Origin: Rufibacter hautae
GTDB lineage: Bacteria; Bacteroidota; Bacteroidia; Cytophagales; Hymenobacteraceae
Reading direction: 5' to 3'
Assembly (NCBI RefSeq): GCF_008271695.1
Contig: NZ_VKKY01000003.1
Span: 310,001-374,000, forward strand
Length of the DNA stretch: 64,000 bases
The translations under genes were made by a program, and so were the position numbers. Within the stretch, counting starts at the first letter, position 1; the number at the start of each line of letters is the position of its first letter. Below the pieces are notes generated by a model. It was given only the letters and a program-made list of their open reading frames with translations. It was not told the DNA's origin and made no database searches. Of the stretch, positions 54,869-62,865 are shown one piece after another.

Positions 54869-55678
54869 TTAATCGGCGAAAGAGGGGTAGAGTGTCATGC
54901 CGCCGTCTACGTACAAGGTGGCGCCAGTAATGTAATCTGCCTCGTCAGACACGAGCCAGGCCGCTACGCGCGCAATATCGTCTGGCTCGCCAATGCGGCC
55001 ATACGGGATTTGCGAGAGCATTTTCTGTTCGCCTTCCTTGCTTTCCCATTCCTCGCGGTTAATATCGGTTTTAATAGCGCCCGGCGAGATGCTGTTCACC
55101 CTGATCTGCTGCGGAGCCAATTCCTGGGCCAGCGTTTTCATCATCATGGCCACGCCCCCTTTAGAGGTAGCATAGTTCACGTGCCCCGCCCACGGAATAA
55201 TGTCATGCACGGAGCTCACGAAGATGATTTTGCCGGCGGCCCTTGAAATATCCTTTCTGATGCCCTGGGCGATGAACTCACGGGCAGCGGCGCGGGCGCA
55301 GAGGAAAGGGCCGGTCAGGTTGGTACCGATCACTTTCTGCCACTCTTCCATGGTCATGTCCACCAGCGCCGCGTCTTTCTGGATACCGGCATTGTTCACC
55401 AGGATGTCTATGGTCCCGAAGGCTTCTTTGGCGGCCTTGAACATGGCTTCCACCTCCTGTTCCTGTGCGACATCGGCTTTCACTACCAGCGCTTTTCCGC
55501 CGGCGGCCTCAATCTGCTCTTTGGTGGCTTGGGCGCCTTCCTCGTCAGAGTGGTAGTTCACCACCACGCTGGCGCCGTGCTGCCCCAACCTGATGGCAAT
55601 GCCCTGCCCAATCCCGGAGCTGGCCCCGGTCACTATCGCCACCTGATTCTGTAAACGTTTTTGACTTGCTGCTTCCAT
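54869..55678 (-). CDS. SDR-family oxidoreductase (glucose 1-dehydrogenase-like)
   Basis: Classical short-chain dehydrogenase, 269 residues, cytosolic. NAD(P) motif VTGASSGIGQG (about 16-26), NNAG motif in DILVNNAGIQ, catalytic Ser in VSSVHDI, and YATSK (Tyr/Lys) in HVNYATSKGGVAMM; NSISPGAIKTDI follows. FLCARAAAREFIAQG and GATLYVDGGMTLYPSF resemble glucose 1-dehydrogenases. Substrate is uncertain. It diverges from the nagB-like gene across a 401-base region that holds operators and a promoter. Confidence 0.92.
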   Translation of the reverse strand: MEAASQKRLQNQVAIVTGASSGIGQGIAIRLGQHGASVVVNYHSDEEGAQATKEQIEAAGGKALVVKADVAQEQEVEAMFKAAKEAFGTIDILVNNAGIQKDAALVDMTMEEWQKVIGTNLTGPFLCARAAAREFIAQGIRKDISRAAGKIIFVSSVHDIIPWAGHVNYATSKGGVAMMMKTLAQELAPQQIRVNSISPGAIKTDINREEWESKEGEQKMLSQIPYGRIGEPDDIARVAAWLVSDEADYITGATLYVDGGMTLYPSFAD

Positions 55679-55926
55679 AGCTGAGTTTTAGAGTTATGCC
55701 TTCTCAGATACTATCTCTCAGGAGTAAATGTTGTGCTTGCCTGGGTGACTGGTGGGAGAGAGGCGGTAAATGAGGAAGTAGCGGCTTGGATGACGTGAGC
55801 TAGCTTAGGTCTATGGGAAAATGGTGCTTGGCTGCAAAATGCACTGATAACAGACTTGGAAAGCGTAGTTCAGTGCCTAGGATGATGACAAATGAGTAAA
55901 ACGGTAGATTATAAATGGAAGAAGCT

Positions 55927-55969
55927 GTGTTCGTGCACAAATAATATTTTTTAAAGCGTGTTCGAACAC
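55927..55969. promoter_or_regulatory. Pair of GTGTTCG-type operator candidates
   Basis: GTGTTCGAACAC (55958-55969) is a perfect 12-bp palindrome. A near copy, GTGTTCGTGCAC (55927-55938), lies 31 bases upstream, about three helical turns. Both are in the AT-rich stretch between the divergent SDR and NagB genes, just before the candidate nagB promoter. Confidence 0.6.
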
Positions 55970-55985
55970 ATTTTTGTTGATTTCC

Positions 55986-56017
55986 TTTGTTATTCTGGTT
56001 TTATGTTTCTATGTTTA
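55986..56017 (+). promoter_or_regulatory. Candidate promoter of the amino-sugar operon
   Basis: TTTG (55986-55989), 20-base spacer, then TATGTTTA (56010-56017), seven of eight to TAnnTTTG if the last base is allowed to differ. It predicts a start about 55 bases before the ATG. The rest of the 401-base gap 55679-56079 shows nothing else. Confidence 0.5.
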
Positions 56018-56079
56018 GATAAGAAATCAATATTTCTGGCTTTTTCCCATCGGTTACGCTTTTCTAAATCTGCCCGTCT

Positions 56080-57993
56080 ATGGAAACATTAACCTTTTCT
56101 GCCACTGCCCTTGAGAAGCTTCCCGTCACCATCTTTGACACTCCAGAAGAGGGCTCCCGGCGAATTGCCCACTCCATTGCCGCTACCATCAGGGAGAAAC
56201 AGAAAACCGGGGAGAAAGCGGTCCTGGGGCTGGCCACCGGCTCTTCGCCCATAGGGGTTTACCAAGAGTTGGTGCGCCTCCATAAAGACGAGAACCTGAG
56301 TTTCCGGAACGTGGTCACCTTCAACCTGGATGAGTACTACCCCATGCAGCCTGATGCTTTGCAGAGCTACGTGCATTTTATGCACGAGCACTTGTTCAAC
56401 TACATAGACATCCTGCCCCAGAACATCCACATCCCAGACGGTTCCCTGCCCATAGAAAAGGTGGCGGAGTTTTGCGCCGCCTATGAGCAGCTCATTGAGG
56501 AAGCCGGCGGGATAGATGTGCAGTTATTAGGTATCGGTCGCACCGGGCACATCGGGTTCAATGAACCAGGCTCGGGGCTTGCTTCCCATACTCGTTTGGT
56601 GAAATTGGATCCGCTTACCATCGCTGATGCCACCAAGGACTTCATCAAAGAGGAGTTTGTGCCGCTGCGGGCCATTACCATGGGCGTGGGTACCATCATG
56701 AAAGCCCGCAAGATCATCATGATGGCCTGGGGTGAGGGCAAAGCACCTATTGTCCGGGAGATGGTGGAAGGCAAAATCTCTGAGGAAGTGCCGGCTTCTT
56801 TTCTGCAGCAACATGAGCGCGTCACCGTAATCCTGGACCAATGGGCCGCCTCTGAGCTGTCCCGCATTAAAACGCCGTGGCTTGTGGGCCTGGTAGATTG
56901 GGATCAGAACCTCATGCGCCGTGCTGTCATCTGGTTAAGCCTGCAAGCCAAAAGACCGCTCCTGAAACTCACCGATGAAGACTACCGCCATTGGGGCCTC
57001 ACCGATCTGCTGGTGCGCGTGGGCTCTGCCTACAGCTTGAACATACAGGTGCACAATGCCATCCAGAATACCATCACCGGCTGGCCTGGCGGCAAACCCG
57101 GCTCAGACGACAGCCACCGCCCCGAGCGCGCCAACCCATTTCCCAAAACCTCTCTGATCTTCAGCCCGCACCCAGATGATGACGTCATCTCCATGGGCGG
57201 CACCCTGTTGCGTCTCGCCGACCAGGGCCATGACGTGCACGTGGCCTACCAAACCTCGGGGAATATCGCTGTGTTTGATGATGATGCCCACCGCTTCGCG
57301 GATTTCACCCTGGGGCTTTCCAGAAAGCTGGGCATTGCCATCCCTGAGTTCCATGCACTGCACGCGGAGGTAGAGGATTTTCTGGAGCACAAGAACCTGG
57401 GCGAAGAGGATACGGAAATCGTGCAGAGCATCAAAAGCCTCATCAGGCAGGGCGAAGCACTGGCCGCGTGCCGGTTCTGTGGCGTGAAGAAAGAGAACGT
57501 GCATTTTATGAACCTGCCTTTTTATGAAACCGGCCAGGTAAAGAAAAAGCCTTTGGGCGAGGAAGACATCCAGGCCGTGGCCGATTTGTTGACCAAAGTT
57601 AAGCCCCAGCAGATCTTCGCCGCCGGCGACCTGAGGGACCCGCACGGAACCCACCGGGTGTGCCTCAACGCCATTCTGGAAGCCATCGCCCGCCTGAAAC
57701 ACGAACCCTGGATGCAGGATTGCTACGTGTGGTTGTACCGCGGGGCCTGGCAGGAGTGGGACATTGAAGACATAGAAATGGCGGTGCCCATCAGTCCCGA
57801 GGAATTACTCCGGAAGCGTAAGGCCATCTTCAAACATCAATCGCAGAAAGATAGCCCCGTATTCCCCGGCAACGACAAACGGGAGTTCTGGCAGCGCGCC
57901 GAGGACCGGAACCGCGCCACCGCTCGCATCTATGACCAGTTGGGCCTCACCGAGTACGAGGCCATGGAAGCCTTCAAGCGCTATCACTTCTAA
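56080..57993 (+). CDS. nagB: Glucosamine-6-phosphate deaminase fused to PIG-L deacetylase-like domain
   Basis: 637 residues. N-terminal NagB (about 1-260): VLGLATGSSPIGVYQELVR, FNLDEYYPM, GIGRTGHIGFNEPGS and HTRLVKLDPLTI; it converts glucosamine-6-phosphate to fructose-6-phosphate and ammonia. After a linker, the C-terminal PIG-L/LmbE domain (about 355-600) has SPHPDDDVISMGG with the zinc-ligand His364, Asp366/Asp367, and GDLRDPHGTHRVCLNAIL as the second histidine motif. The deacetylase half could make the deaminase substrate from GlcNAc-6-P. This two-domain form is common in Bacteroidota. First gene of a likely operon; 63 bases to the next. Confidence 0.93.
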   Translation: METLTFSATALEKLPVTIFDTPEEGSRRIAHSIAATIREKQKTGEKAVLGLATGSSPIGVYQELVRLHKDENLSFRNVVTFNLDEYYPMQPDALQSYVHFMHEHLFNYIDILPQNIHIPDGSLPIEKVAEFCAAYEQLIEEAGGIDVQLLGIGRTGHIGFNEPGSGLASHTRLVKLDPLTIADATKDFIKEEFVPLRAITMGVGTIMKARKIIMMAWGEGKAPIVREMVEGKISEEVPASFLQQHERVTVILDQWAASELSRIKTPWLVGLVDWDQNLMRRAVIWLSLQAKRPLLKLTDEDYRHWGLTDLLVRVGSAYSLNIQVHNAIQNTITGWPGGKPGSDDSHRPERANPFPKTSLIFSPHPDDDVISMGGTLLRLADQGHDVHVAYQTSGNIAVFDDDAHRFADFTLGLSRKLGIAIPEFHALHAEVEDFLEHKNLGEEDTEIVQSIKSLIRQGEALAACRFCGVKKENVHFMNLPFYETGQVKKKPLGEEDIQAVADLLTKVKPQQIFAAGDLRDPHGTHRVCLNAILEAIARLKHEPWMQDCYVWLYRGAWQEWDIEDIEMAVPISPEELLRKRKAIFKHQSQKDSPVFPGNDKREFWQRAEDRNRATARIYDQLGLTEYEAMEAFKRYHF

Positions 57994-58012
57994 GCTGACC
58001 ACCCTACGAAAC

Positions 58013-58051
58013 GCCGTTTACTAGCTTCTTTTTGAAAAACAACCTGAAAAC
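58013..58051. repeat. P1 palindrome copy directly before a start codon
   Basis: GCCGTTTACTAGCTTCTTTTTG then AAAAACAACCTGAAAAC; ends 5 bases before the nucleotidyltransferase ATG. Confidence 0.5.
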
Positions 58052-58056
58052 CCCCT

Positions 58057-58986
58057 ATGCTTGAGTTGAACGATAAACCAACCCTGCTGGTCCTGGCGGC
58101 CGGTATGGCTACCCGCTACGGGAGCCTGAAACAACTGGAAGCCTTTGGCCCCAACGGCGAAACCATCATAGAATACTCCATCTATGATGCCATCAAGGCT
58201 GGGTTTGGCAAGGTGGTGTTCATTATCCGGCAGTCCATTGAAAAGGAGTTCAGAGCCGCCATAGAAGGAAAATTCAACCAAACGGTGGAAGTGGACTTCG
58301 TGCTGCAGGAACTGGATATTCTGCCCGAAGGCTTCACCGTGCCGGAAGGAAGGGTGAAGCCCTGGGGAACGGCCCACGCCGTGTGGGTGGCTAGCGCGAA
58401 ACTAACGGAGCCTTTCGCGGTGATCAATGGGGACGATTTCTATGGCTACGAGTCCTTCCGAATTATAGCTGATTTCCTGAAAACGGGCCAGAAATGCGGA
58501 TTAGTGGGCTATCTGCTGGCCAATACCCTGTCTGAGCACGGGGCGGTTTCCAGGGGAATCTGTGAGGTGGATGCCGGTGGCAACCTGGTCAGTATCACGG
58601 AGCAGACGCACATTGAGCGCGGTCAGAACGGCATCGTGGCAGTGACGCCTACTCAGGAGCATATTCCGCTGGCCCAGGACCAAATGGTCTCTATGAACCT
58701 CATGGGTTTCTCGCCGGAGTTGCTGCCCTATTTTGAGCAATATCTTAAGGAGTTCCTGCAAGAGAGTGCCCAAAACCCCAAAGCGGAGTTCTTCCTACCC
58801 TTGGTGCTTGACCGGCTGGTGAAAGCCGGCGTCACCCGTGTGAAGCTTCTGCCCACACCCGAGAAATGGTTCGGTGTGACCTACCCCGCCGATAAACCGG
58901 TGGCGGCAGAGGCGCTTAAAGAGTTGGTGGCGGCAGGTGTGTACCCAGAAAATCTCTGGGCAAAGAAGACAGAAACGATCAGATAA
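58057..58986 (+). CDS. Sugar nucleotidyltransferase
   Basis: NTP-transferase-family enzyme, 309 residues. The Rossmann-like start LLVLAAGMATRYGSLKQLEAFGPNGETII is the GxGxRxxxxK signature of UTP-glucose-1-phosphate-type enzymes; Mg-binding Asp is in FAVINGDDFYGYES; VKPWGTAHAVWVA follows. It probably transfers UMP or another NMP to a sugar-1-phosphate produced by the kinase downstream. It ends one base before the kinase start. Confidence 0.88.
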   Translation: MLELNDKPTLLVLAAGMATRYGSLKQLEAFGPNGETIIEYSIYDAIKAGFGKVVFIIRQSIEKEFRAAIEGKFNQTVEVDFVLQELDILPEGFTVPEGRVKPWGTAHAVWVASAKLTEPFAVINGDDFYGYESFRIIADFLKTGQKCGLVGYLLANTLSEHGAVSRGICEVDAGGNLVSITEQTHIERGQNGIVAVTPTQEHIPLAQDQMVSMNLMGFSPELLPYFEQYLKEFLQESAQNPKAEFFLPLVLDRLVKAGVTRVKLLPTPEKWFGVTYPADKPVAAEALKELVAAGVYPENLWAKKTETIR

Positions 58987-58987
58987 G

Positions 58988-60136
58988 ATGGCAAATTCAA
59001 CAGCGCTAACCGGAAAATTGTCCGCCGTACTCTCGCAATTCAGCATTGATGGGGGCGTGGCGCAAGTGGTATCCCATGGCTCAGGGCACATCCATGACAC
59101 CTACCACGTCATGAACTCCCACCCGGGCAGCCCAGATTACCTGCTGCAGCGCGTGAACCATCATGTCTTTAAGAACGTGCCCGCCCTCATGGACAACATT
59201 CAGGTGGTGACCACGCACCTGCGCCAAAAACTAGAGAATACGCCGGGCACGCAACCTCAGAAAGAGGTGCTCACCCTCATCCCCACTAATCAGCATAAAT
59301 GGTTCTACCAGGATGCGGAGGGCAACTACTGGCGCATGTATTACTTCCTGGACGACACCTTGGGCTTTGACATGGTGACCACCCCGGCGCAGGCGTATGA
59401 GGGCGGAAAAGCCTTCGGGAAGTTCCAGGCCCTTTTGGCCGATCTTCCGGTGGAGCAGTTGCATGACACGATCCCTGATTTCCATAATGTGGTGAACCGG
59501 CTGCGGCTGTTCAGGGAGACTGTAGCTGCCGATCCAGCCGGAAGGGTAGCGGAAGTCGCTGCTGAGATTGCTTTTGTGGAGGAACGCGCCCAGGCCATGA
59601 GCACCATTTACCACATGGGGCAACGAGGAGAATTGCCCTTGCGCATTACCCACAACGACACAAAATTCAACAACGTGCTCCTGGACAAGGACGGCAAGGC
59701 GCAATGCGTCATCGATCTGGATACGGTCATGCCCGGGTACGTGGCCTATGATTTCGGGGATGCCATCCGGACTACCGTCAACACTGCGCCGGAAGATGAG
59801 CCAGAACTGGAGAAGATTCAGGTGAACCTTGCCCTTTTTGAGGCTTTCGCCAAAGGCTTTCTGGAGGAAACCAGCAGCGCCCTCTCTGACCAGGAGATCG
59901 CCTCACTTCTGCACGGGGTGCTGTTGCTGCCTTTCATTATGGGCCTGCGGTTCCTTACAGATTACATAGACGGCGACCATTACTACAAGATCCACTTCCC
60001 CGCGCACAACCTGCAGCGGTGCCGTGCTCAGTTTCAATTGGTGAAAGAATTGGAGGCACTGCTGCCGGAGCTTCAAGGCATTTTAGAGAAAGTTGTGCAG
60101 GAAACCCGCTTGGCAGAAATCACCACTAAAGCCTGA
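58988..60136 (+). CDS. Phosphotransferase, N-acetylhexosamine 1-kinase-like
   Basis: Aminoglycoside-phosphotransferase-fold kinase, 382 residues from ATG 58988 (an in-frame ATG inside the upstream gene is less likely). Motifs: SHGSGHIHDTYHV for the nucleotide loop, YLLQRVNHHVFKN, catalytic HND in ITHNDTKFNNVLL and metal-binding DLD in CVIDLDTVMPGY, then YDFGDAIRT. The style matches NahK of bifidobacteria, which phosphorylates GlcNAc/GalNAc at C1. One-base gap to the upstream nucleotidyltransferase implies coupling and supports kinase plus uridylyltransferase steps in series. Confidence 0.9.
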   Translation: MANSTALTGKLSAVLSQFSIDGGVAQVVSHGSGHIHDTYHVMNSHPGSPDYLLQRVNHHVFKNVPALMDNIQVVTTHLRQKLENTPGTQPQKEVLTLIPTNQHKWFYQDAEGNYWRMYYFLDDTLGFDMVTTPAQAYEGGKAFGKFQALLADLPVEQLHDTIPDFHNVVNRLRLFRETVAADPAGRVAEVAAEIAFVEERAQAMSTIYHMGQRGELPLRITHNDTKFNNVLLDKDGKAQCVIDLDTVMPGYVAYDFGDAIRTTVNTAPEDEPELEKIQVNLALFEAFAKGFLEETSSALSDQEIASLLHGVLLLPFIMGLRFLTDYIDGDHYYKIHFPAHNLQRCRAQFQLVKELEALLPELQGILEKVVQETRLAEITTKA

Positions 60137-60143
60137 TGCCTTT

Positions 60144-60788
60144 ATGAAGCAATTAGACGTGCCGCTTTTGTTCCGGTTAGACCGCGACTCTGGCTTACAG
60201 GAGGTCTCAGAACAGTTGGACCACCTGGAGAAGCATGCCATTGACACTGCGCCGTGGCCCGATTATCCTTATAAACCCTCGGTGACTTTCTCGGTGGCCC
60301 ACAGCAACGACTGTTTCTTTGTGAAGTTCTACGTGGCGGAGGACGACATTAGGGCGGTGTTCCGCAAAACCAATGATCCCGTGTACCGTGACAGCTGTGT
60401 GGAACTGTTCATCGCGTTCAATGACGAAAGAGCTTATTACAACCTGGAGTTCAACAGCCTGGGCTCCTGCCTAATGGCTTATGGACCGGATAAGGAAAAC
60501 CGCCAGTTTCTCTCCGAGGCTGTTATCAGGGAGATAAAACGTTACGCGCAGCTCTCAGTGGGAGAGCACCCCGAAGCCGCCGTAAAGTGGGAACTGACCC
60601 TGGTGATTCCGGTGGAGGTTTTCTGCTTCCATGAGTTTACCTCTCTGAACGAGCAGACCTGCAAAGTGAACTTCTACAAGTGCGGCGATGACTTGCCCAA
60701 GCCCCATTACCTTACCTGGAATACCATAAAGGCTGCCGCGCCCAACTTCCATTTGCCGGAGTATTTCGGGGAGTTGCAGTTTCTGTAG
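60144..60788 (+). CDS. CBM9-like carbohydrate-binding protein, cytosolic
   Basis: 214 residues from ATG 60144, 7 bases after the kinase stop. The body looks like a CBM9/DOMON-like beta sandwich: WPDYPYKPSVTFSVAHSNDCFFVKFYVAEDDIRAV, DPVYRDSCVELFIAFND, YYNLEFNSLGSC, ELTLVIPVEVF, and a C-terminal HYLTWNTIKAAAPNFHLPEYFGELQFL. No signal peptide, unlike most CBM9 proteins. Often seen as a stand-alone gene beside sugar kinases. Function not established. Confidence 0.8.
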   Translation: MKQLDVPLLFRLDRDSGLQEVSEQLDHLEKHAIDTAPWPDYPYKPSVTFSVAHSNDCFFVKFYVAEDDIRAVFRKTNDPVYRDSCVELFIAFNDERAYYNLEFNSLGSCLMAYGPDKENRQFLSEAVIREIKRYAQLSVGEHPEAAVKWELTLVIPVEVFCFHEFTSLNEQTCKVNFYKCGDDLPKPHYLTWNTIKAAAPNFHLPEYFGELQFL

Positions 60789-60803
60789 GCGTCAATTTTC
60801 ACC

Positions 60804-60846
60804 CGGCCGTTTAGGATCAGATTCTAAGTAAATAGCCTTAAAACCC
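60804..60846. repeat. P1 palindrome copy, degenerate
   Basis: GGCCGTTTAGGATCAGATTCTAAG then TAAATAGCCTTAAAAC. Confidence 0.5.
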
Positions 60847-60942
60847 AGATGCCGCTCAGAGAGCGGTTTGGCCTTTCAATGGAGCGCTTAGGTAGCCTGA
60901 TTTCTTTAGTAAGAAGCTTAATTCTAGAATCCAAATAGAAAA

Positions 60943-62385
60943 ATGTCTATGAGTAATGATAGGAGAGATTTCCTGAAGCTGGCCGGTTTGGCTGGCGTGG
61001 GCCTGGTGAGTACTGGTTTCATCAGTGGCTGTGCTTCCTCGGCCGGCGCCCTTTCCCAAATCCAGGACCAAGCTAAGAAACCCCATCGGCAGCTCTTCAA
61101 CATGAGTGGGTACGCGGCTCCCAGAATGGACAACGTGCGGGTGGGGTATATTGGGTTGGGCATGCGCGGGCCAGCCTCGGTGGTTCGCATGAACCATATT
61201 GAAGGGGTTGAGATCAAAGCTCTCTGCGATATTAGGCCGGACCGGGTTGCTGCTGTCCAGAAGAAACTGGAGGGTTCCATCCATAAACCAGCTACCTATT
61301 CCGGCAAAGAGGAGGCCTGGAAGGAAATGGTCAACCGAGACGATATTGACCTGGTGTACATCGCCACGCCTTGGCACCTGCATACGCCCATGGCCGTCTA
61401 CGCCATGGAGCACGGCAAGCACGTGGCCGTGGAAGTACCCGCCGCTAAAACCTTGGAGGAATGCTGGCAACTGGTAGAGACCTCTGAGCGCACCAAAAAG
61501 CACTGCATGATGCTGGAGAACTGCTGCTATGATTTCTTTGAGATGCTCACGCTCAACATGGCCCGGCAGGGATTCTTCGGAGAATTGGTGCACGGCGAGG
61601 GTGCTTACATTCACAACCTCATTGACCTGAACTTTGCCAAGACCAGCGATACCGAGGAGGCTTACTACAACATGTGGCGCCTGAAGGAAAACGGCCGAAA
61701 CGGCAGCCTGTACCCCACCCACGGCCTTGGGCCTATCTGCCAGGTCATGGACATCAACCGCGGCGACCAGATGGACTACCTGGTGTCTGTGTCTTCCAAT
61801 GATTTCTCAATGAAACCCAAAGCCAAAGAGTTGGCTGCCAAAGACAGCTTCTACCAGGAGTTCGCGCAGATGAATTTCCGGGGCAACATGAACACGACCA
61901 CCATCAAGACCAAACGGGGTAGAACCATCATGATCCAGCACGATGTCTCGTCCACGCGCCCTTACTCCCGCATTCACCTGGTGAGCGGCACCAAAGGCGC
62001 GGCCCAGAAATGGCCAGATCCGGCTCGCATCGCCTCCAGCCACGAAGACTGGCTCTCCCCGGAACAGTTCAAAAAAGTAGAGGAGCAATACACGCCGCCG
62101 CTCATCAAGAAACTGGGCGAGATGGCCAAGAAGATAGGCGGCCACGGCGGAATGGACTTCCTCATGGAATGGCGCCTGGTAGATTGCCTCCGCAACGGCT
62201 TGCCGCTGGACCAGGACGTGTACGATGCCGCTCTCTGGAGCTCCGTGGCCCCACTGAGTGAGTGGTCTGTAGCCAACCGCTCCAACTCCATTGATGTCCC
62301 TGATTTCACTGTAGGTGCCTGGCAGAAAAACAAACCAGTAGAATTGTCCCTGCAAGGCGGCGGCACCACCACCGTAAGAGCGTAA
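60943..62385 (+). CDS. Gfo/Idh/MocA-family protein, GH109-like, Tat-exported
   Basis: 480 residues. The N-terminus MSMSNDRRDFLKLAGLAGVG has a twin-arginine signal, with a lipobox-like FISGC just after. A Rossmann domain follows (VRVGYIGLGMRGPASVVRM, about 66-84), then VYIATPWHLHTP and VAVEVPAAKTLEECWQLVE. The stretch LENCCYDFFEMLTLNMARQG and FGELVHGEGAYIHNL matches the GH109 alpha-N-acetylgalactosaminidases, which use NAD(H) inside a Gfo/Idh/MocA fold. So retaining glycosidase on GalNAc glycans is the best guess. Likely the last gene of the amino-sugar group. Confidence 0.85.
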   Translation: MSMSNDRRDFLKLAGLAGVGLVSTGFISGCASSAGALSQIQDQAKKPHRQLFNMSGYAAPRMDNVRVGYIGLGMRGPASVVRMNHIEGVEIKALCDIRPDRVAAVQKKLEGSIHKPATYSGKEEAWKEMVNRDDIDLVYIATPWHLHTPMAVYAMEHGKHVAVEVPAAKTLEECWQLVETSERTKKHCMMLENCCYDFFEMLTLNMARQGFFGELVHGEGAYIHNLIDLNFAKTSDTEEAYYNMWRLKENGRNGSLYPTHGLGPICQVMDINRGDQMDYLVSVSSNDFSMKPKAKELAAKDSFYQEFAQMNFRGNMNTTTIKTKRGRTIMIQHDVSSTRPYSRIHLVSGTKGAAQKWPDPARIASSHEDWLSPEQFKKVEEQYTPPLIKKLGEMAKKIGGHGGMDFLMEWRLVDCLRNGLPLDQDVYDAALWSSVAPLSEWSVANRSNSIDVPDFTVGAWQKNKPVELSLQGGGTTTVRA

Positions 62386-62406
62386 CCTCTTTACTGATAA
62401 AGGCAG

Positions 62407-62470
62407 AAACCCGGTTCTGTTTAGAGGCTGTTCACATAAAAACAGCCTCTAAACAGAATCGGGTTTTTTA
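62407..62470 (+). terminator. P1 palindrome acting as terminator of the GH109-like gene
   Basis: AAACCCGGTTCTGTTTAGAG and its right arm CTCTAAACAGAATCGGGTTT, one bulge, followed by a run of Ts. Confidence 0.9.
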
Positions 62471-62530
62471 TTGAACGTCAATTGGGAACTTGAAGGATAC
62501 TTACCAGTTCTACTAATTGCGCTTGCTAAG

Positions 62531-62703
62531 TGCAGATTCTCCCCTTGAGGGGAGCGCAGAGGGGTGTTTACTTCTGCCAGTTTACGAATTGCTAGCAATG
62601 CTTTGCCTCTCTTACTAGAAGATACCATTTGTAAGTAGCTCTAAAATGTGTGCTTCCCTGTGTAAACACCCCTCTTAATCTCCCCTCAAGGGGAGAATCT
62701 GCA
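62531..62703. mobile_element. M1 element, 173-bp copy
   Basis: Left end TGCAGATTCTCCCCTTGAGG to 62554 is repeated as an exact 24-bp inverted copy at 62680-62703; a second inverted pair follows inside (AGAGGGGTGTTTAC at 62558-62571 and GTAAACACCCCTCT at 62662-62675). Same length class and C/G-rich ends as 9985-10161 and block B. It occupies the middle of the 480-base gap 62386-62865, which also holds two P1 palindromes. Confidence 0.75.
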
Positions 62704-62808
62704 TTTGAGGCGCAGTTGGCAAGAGGAGAAACATTATTGCCACGGGAAGGTGTCTTGGATCGCTTCCCTAGAATCTAAATCACCAAGTACATAAAAGCAC
62801 ATAAAACA

Positions 62809-62842
62809 TTTCGGGCCTGCTTTTCTCAAAACAGGCCCGAAA
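62809..62842. terminator. P1 palindrome, near-perfect, after the DUF4832 gene
   Basis: TTTCGGGCCTG-CTTTT and AAAACAGGCCCGAAA pair over 15 bases around CTC; on the minus strand it follows the stop codon by 23 bases but no T run is seen. Confidence 0.7.
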
Positions 62843-62865
62843 CACCTCATTTAAAAGTACTGAGC

